Assembly: GCA_937127205.1 (NCBI GenBank)
Contig: CAKZLS010000108.1
Span: 1 to 14,465, forward strand
Origin: an uncultured Rhodospirillales bacterium
GTDB taxonomy: Bacteria > Pseudomonadota > Alphaproteobacteria > Rhodospirillales > Defluviicoccaceae
Direction: 5' to 3'
Length of the DNA: 14,465 bases
In this document: in pieces, positions 13,216 through 14,465 of the stretch
How the letters are laid out: each line of letters begins with the position of its first letter
Position numbering within the stretch: the first letter of the stretch is position 1
Made by a program: the position numbers and the translations under genes
The notes under the pieces: model-generated
The model's database searches: none
The model's input: the letters and a program-made list of their open reading frames with translations, nothing else
What the model was told of the DNA's origin: nothing

Positions 13216-14019
13216 CTATTCCTTGCTCTCGCCCTTGGGGCTCTCGCCCTCGGAGCTCTCGCCTTTTGGCTCGGAGCCTTCGGCCGGCTCCGATGCTTCA
13301 TCCGTATTTTCCGCGGCCGCTTCCACCGGAGCCTCGGCCACCGGCGCGCTCACAACGCCCGCCGGAAACGGAACGCCGTCCGGAAGCGGCATTTTGACCG
13401 CGTCCTTGAGCAGGATGTAGCCGCCCTTGGAACCCGGGATTGCTCCCTTGACCAAGATCAGCCCGCGCTCGGCATCGGTCTCCACGACCTCAAGGTTCTG
13501 CGCAGTGACCTGGCGATCCCCGAGATGACCGGCCATCTTCTTGCCCTTGAACACCTTGCCGGGATCCTGGCATTGTCCGGTTGAACCATGGCTCCGGTGG
13601 CTGACCGACACACCGTGCGAGGCGCGCAGACCGGAAAAACCATGGCGCTTCATACCGCCGGCAAAACCTTTGCCGATGGAAACCCCCGTGGCATCCACGT
13701 ACTGACCCGGCACGAAATGCTCGACGGACAGCTGCGTCCCCACATCGATCAGCGCATCGGCACTGACGCGGAATTCAGCGAGTTTTTGCTTCGGCTCCAC
13801 CTTGGCCTTACTGAAATGCCCGCGCTGGGGTTTGGAAACGTTTTTCACCTTGGCCGTTCCGATCCCGAGCTGGACGGCAGTGTAGCCGTTCGACTCGTCG
13901 GTGCGGTTGGCGACCACTTGGCAGTTGTCGACCTTCAAGACGGTGACGGGCACGTGAGCGCCGGTCTCCTTGAAGACACGCGACATACCAAGCTTCTGTG
14001 CAATGAGTCCGGTTCGCAT
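13216..14019 (-). CDS. rplC: 50S ribosomal protein L3, with acidic C-terminal tail
   Basis: The product has 267 residues against roughly 210-220 in most bacteria. L3 binds 23S rRNA early in assembly and reaches toward the peptidyl transferase centre. The core contains SIGKGFAGGMKRHGF (about 114-128), HRSHGSTGQ (141-149) and PGKVFKGKKMAGHLG (153-167). Gln149 corresponds to the glutamine methylated by PrmB in enterobacteria; methylation here is inferred only. From about residue 222 the sequence becomes low-complexity and acidic (Ala, Glu, Pro, Ser) and ends in PKGES/SEGES/PKGES repeats. That tail accounts for the extra length. The ATG at 14019 gives the canonical start MRTGLIAQKLGM. The stop is 6 nt from rplD. 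Confidence 0.98.
   Translation of the reverse strand: MRTGLIAQKLGMSRVFKETGAHVPVTVLKVDNCQVVANRTDESNGYTAVQLGIGTAKVKNVSKPQRGHFSKAKVEPKQKLAEFRVSADALIDVGTQLSVEHFVPGQYVDATGVSIGKGFAGGMKRHGFSGLRASHGVSVSHRSHGSTGQCQDPGKVFKGKKMAGHLGDRQVTAQNLEVVETDAERGLILVKGAIPGSKGGYILLKDAVKMPLPDGVPFPAGVVSAPVAEAPVEAAAENTDEASEPAEGSEPKGESSEGESPKGESKE
13226..13270 (-). repeat. Three tandem 15-nt repeats in the rplC tail
   Basis: Three adjacent 15-nt units (13226-13240, 13241-13255, 13256-13270) each begin CTCTCGCC on the plus strand and diverge in their last bases. On the coding strand they encode PKGES, SEGES and PKGES, residues 251-265 of L3. The unit is a multiple of three, so unit gain or loss would keep the frame. This looks like slippage-driven growth of a disordered tail (inference). 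Confidence 0.8.
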
Positions 14020-14031
14020 TTCAAGCAGTTC

Positions 14032-14340
14032 CTAAAGCTTAATCTCGACATCGACGCCGGAGGCGAGATCGAGCTTCATCAGTGCATCCACAGTCTGCGG
14101 TGTGGGGTCGATGATATCCAAGACCCGTTTATGTGTTCGAATTTCGAACTGTTCGCGGGACTTCTTGTCGATATGCGGCGATCTCAACACCGTGTACTTG
14201 TCGATCTTGGTCGGAAGCGGAATCGGACCGCGAACCTGCGCGCCGGTACGCCGCGCCGTGTTCACGATCTCGCGCGCGGACTGGTCCAACACGCGGTGAT
14301 CGAACGCCTTGAGGCCAATTCGTATATTCTGGTTTTCCAT
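14032..14340 (-). CDS. rpsJ: 30S ribosomal protein S10 (NusE)
   Basis: The product has 102 residues, the normal family length. S10 sits in the head of the 30S subunit and, as NusE, binds NusB in transcription antitermination. Recognisable blocks are QNIRI and LKAFDHRVLD near the N-terminus, GPIPLPTKIDKYTVLRSPH in the middle, KKSREQFEIRTHKR, and the typical C-terminus ALMKLDLASGVDVEIKL. The ATG at 14340 gives the standard alphaproteobacterial N-terminus MENQN; a short AAGG purine stretch lies very close to it. Residue 9 is Gly (codon GGC at 14316-14314) where the IRIRLKAFDH motif normally has Arg. It is the first complete gene of the S10 operon and ends 12 nt before rplC. Confidence 0.98.
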   Translation of the reverse strand: MENQNIRIGLKAFDHRVLDQSAREIVNTARRTGAQVRGPIPLPTKIDKYTVLRSPHIDKKSREQFEIRTHKRVLDIIDPTPQTVDALMKLDLASGVDVEIKL

Positions 14341-14397
14341 GCCTTCAGTCCGATTCCCCGGCCAACCGCCTCATCGGCGGCGCCGTCCTTCCTTTCG

Positions 14398-14465
14398 CTA
14401 TGCGATAATCTTCGCGACGACGCCGGCGCCGACGGTGCGGCCACCCTCGCGGATGGCGAACCGCA
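14398..14465 (-). CDS. tuf: Elongation factor Tu, C-terminal end only (partial)
   Basis: Only the last 21 complete codons and the stop (TAG at 14400-14398) are inside the window; the rest lies beyond 14465. The frame reads RFAIREGGRTVGAGVVAKIIA, which matches the highly conserved C-terminus of EF-Tu (domain 3). EF-Tu is the GTPase that brings aminoacyl-tRNA to the ribosomal A site. Its place immediately upstream of rpsJ fits the common arrangement in which tuf closes the str operon and leads into the S10 operon. The spacer to rpsJ is 57 nt and shows no convincing promoter, so rpsJ may be co-transcribed with tuf (inference). The identification is secure despite the short length because the terminal motif is distinctive. 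Confidence 0.95.
   Translation of the reverse strand, partial: RFAIREGGRTVGAGVVAKIIA

Noticed and set aside
14341..14397. tuf-rpsJ spacer as an S10 operon leader with an L4-responsive attenuator
   Set aside because: The spacer is only 57 nt, has one small 5-bp hairpin (14366-14380) and no promoter or terminator-like element, so a leader of the E. coli type is not supported.

Overview
The window is one uninterrupted ribosomal-protein gene cluster in which every credible gene lies on the minus strand, so transcription runs from position 14465 down to 1. The order is tuf (3' end only), rpsJ, rplC, rplD, rplW, rplB, rpsS, rplV, rpsC, rplP, rpmC, rpsQ, rplN, rplX, rplE, rpsN, rpsH, rplF, rplR, rpsE, rpmD, rplO, secY, adk, rpsM, rpsK, rpoA, rplQ. 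This is the classical tuf/S10, spc and alpha operon succession.

The organism looks like an alphaproteobacterium, perhaps related to Rhodospirillales. This rests on adk directly after secY, no rpmJ or infA at the spc/alpha junction, no rpsD between rpsK and rpoA, a 126-residue L22 of the alphaproteobacterial type, RpoA beginning IQKNWQ and ending EELAKRLEEPY, and moderately high GC. The family-level placement is inference; I did not run a phylogeny.

Layout: 14465-9132 holds the end of tuf and the S10 operon (S10, L3, L4, L23, L2, S19, L22, S3, L16, L29, S17). 9100-3256 is the spc operon (L14, L24, L5, S14, S8, L6, L18, S5, L30, L15, SecY). 3259-2615 is adk. 2604-83 is the alpha operon (S13, S11, RpoA, L17), preceded by a near-consensus sigma70-type promoter just past the adk stop. 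Positions 1-82 hold no supportable gene. Most junctions are under 25 nt. Five are overlaps or near overlaps that suggest translational coupling (rplD/rplW, rplV/rpsC, rplN/rplX, secY/adk, and the 4-nt rplP/rpmC gap).

The products act together: ribosomal proteins of both subunits, EF-Tu, the core RNA polymerase alpha subunit, the SecY translocon channel for nascent membrane and secreted proteins, and adenylate kinase for nucleotide energy balance.

No novel biological system is visible. The points worth a second look are small. They are the strong alpha promoter, start-codon corrections for rpsM, rpoA, rplX, rpmC and rpsQ, hairpin-rich spacers around rpoA, an unusual 147-nt rpmD-rplO spacer with a hairpin and a possible 24-codon ORF, repeat-built charged tails on L3 and L15, and an Arg-to-Gly change at residue 9 of S10.
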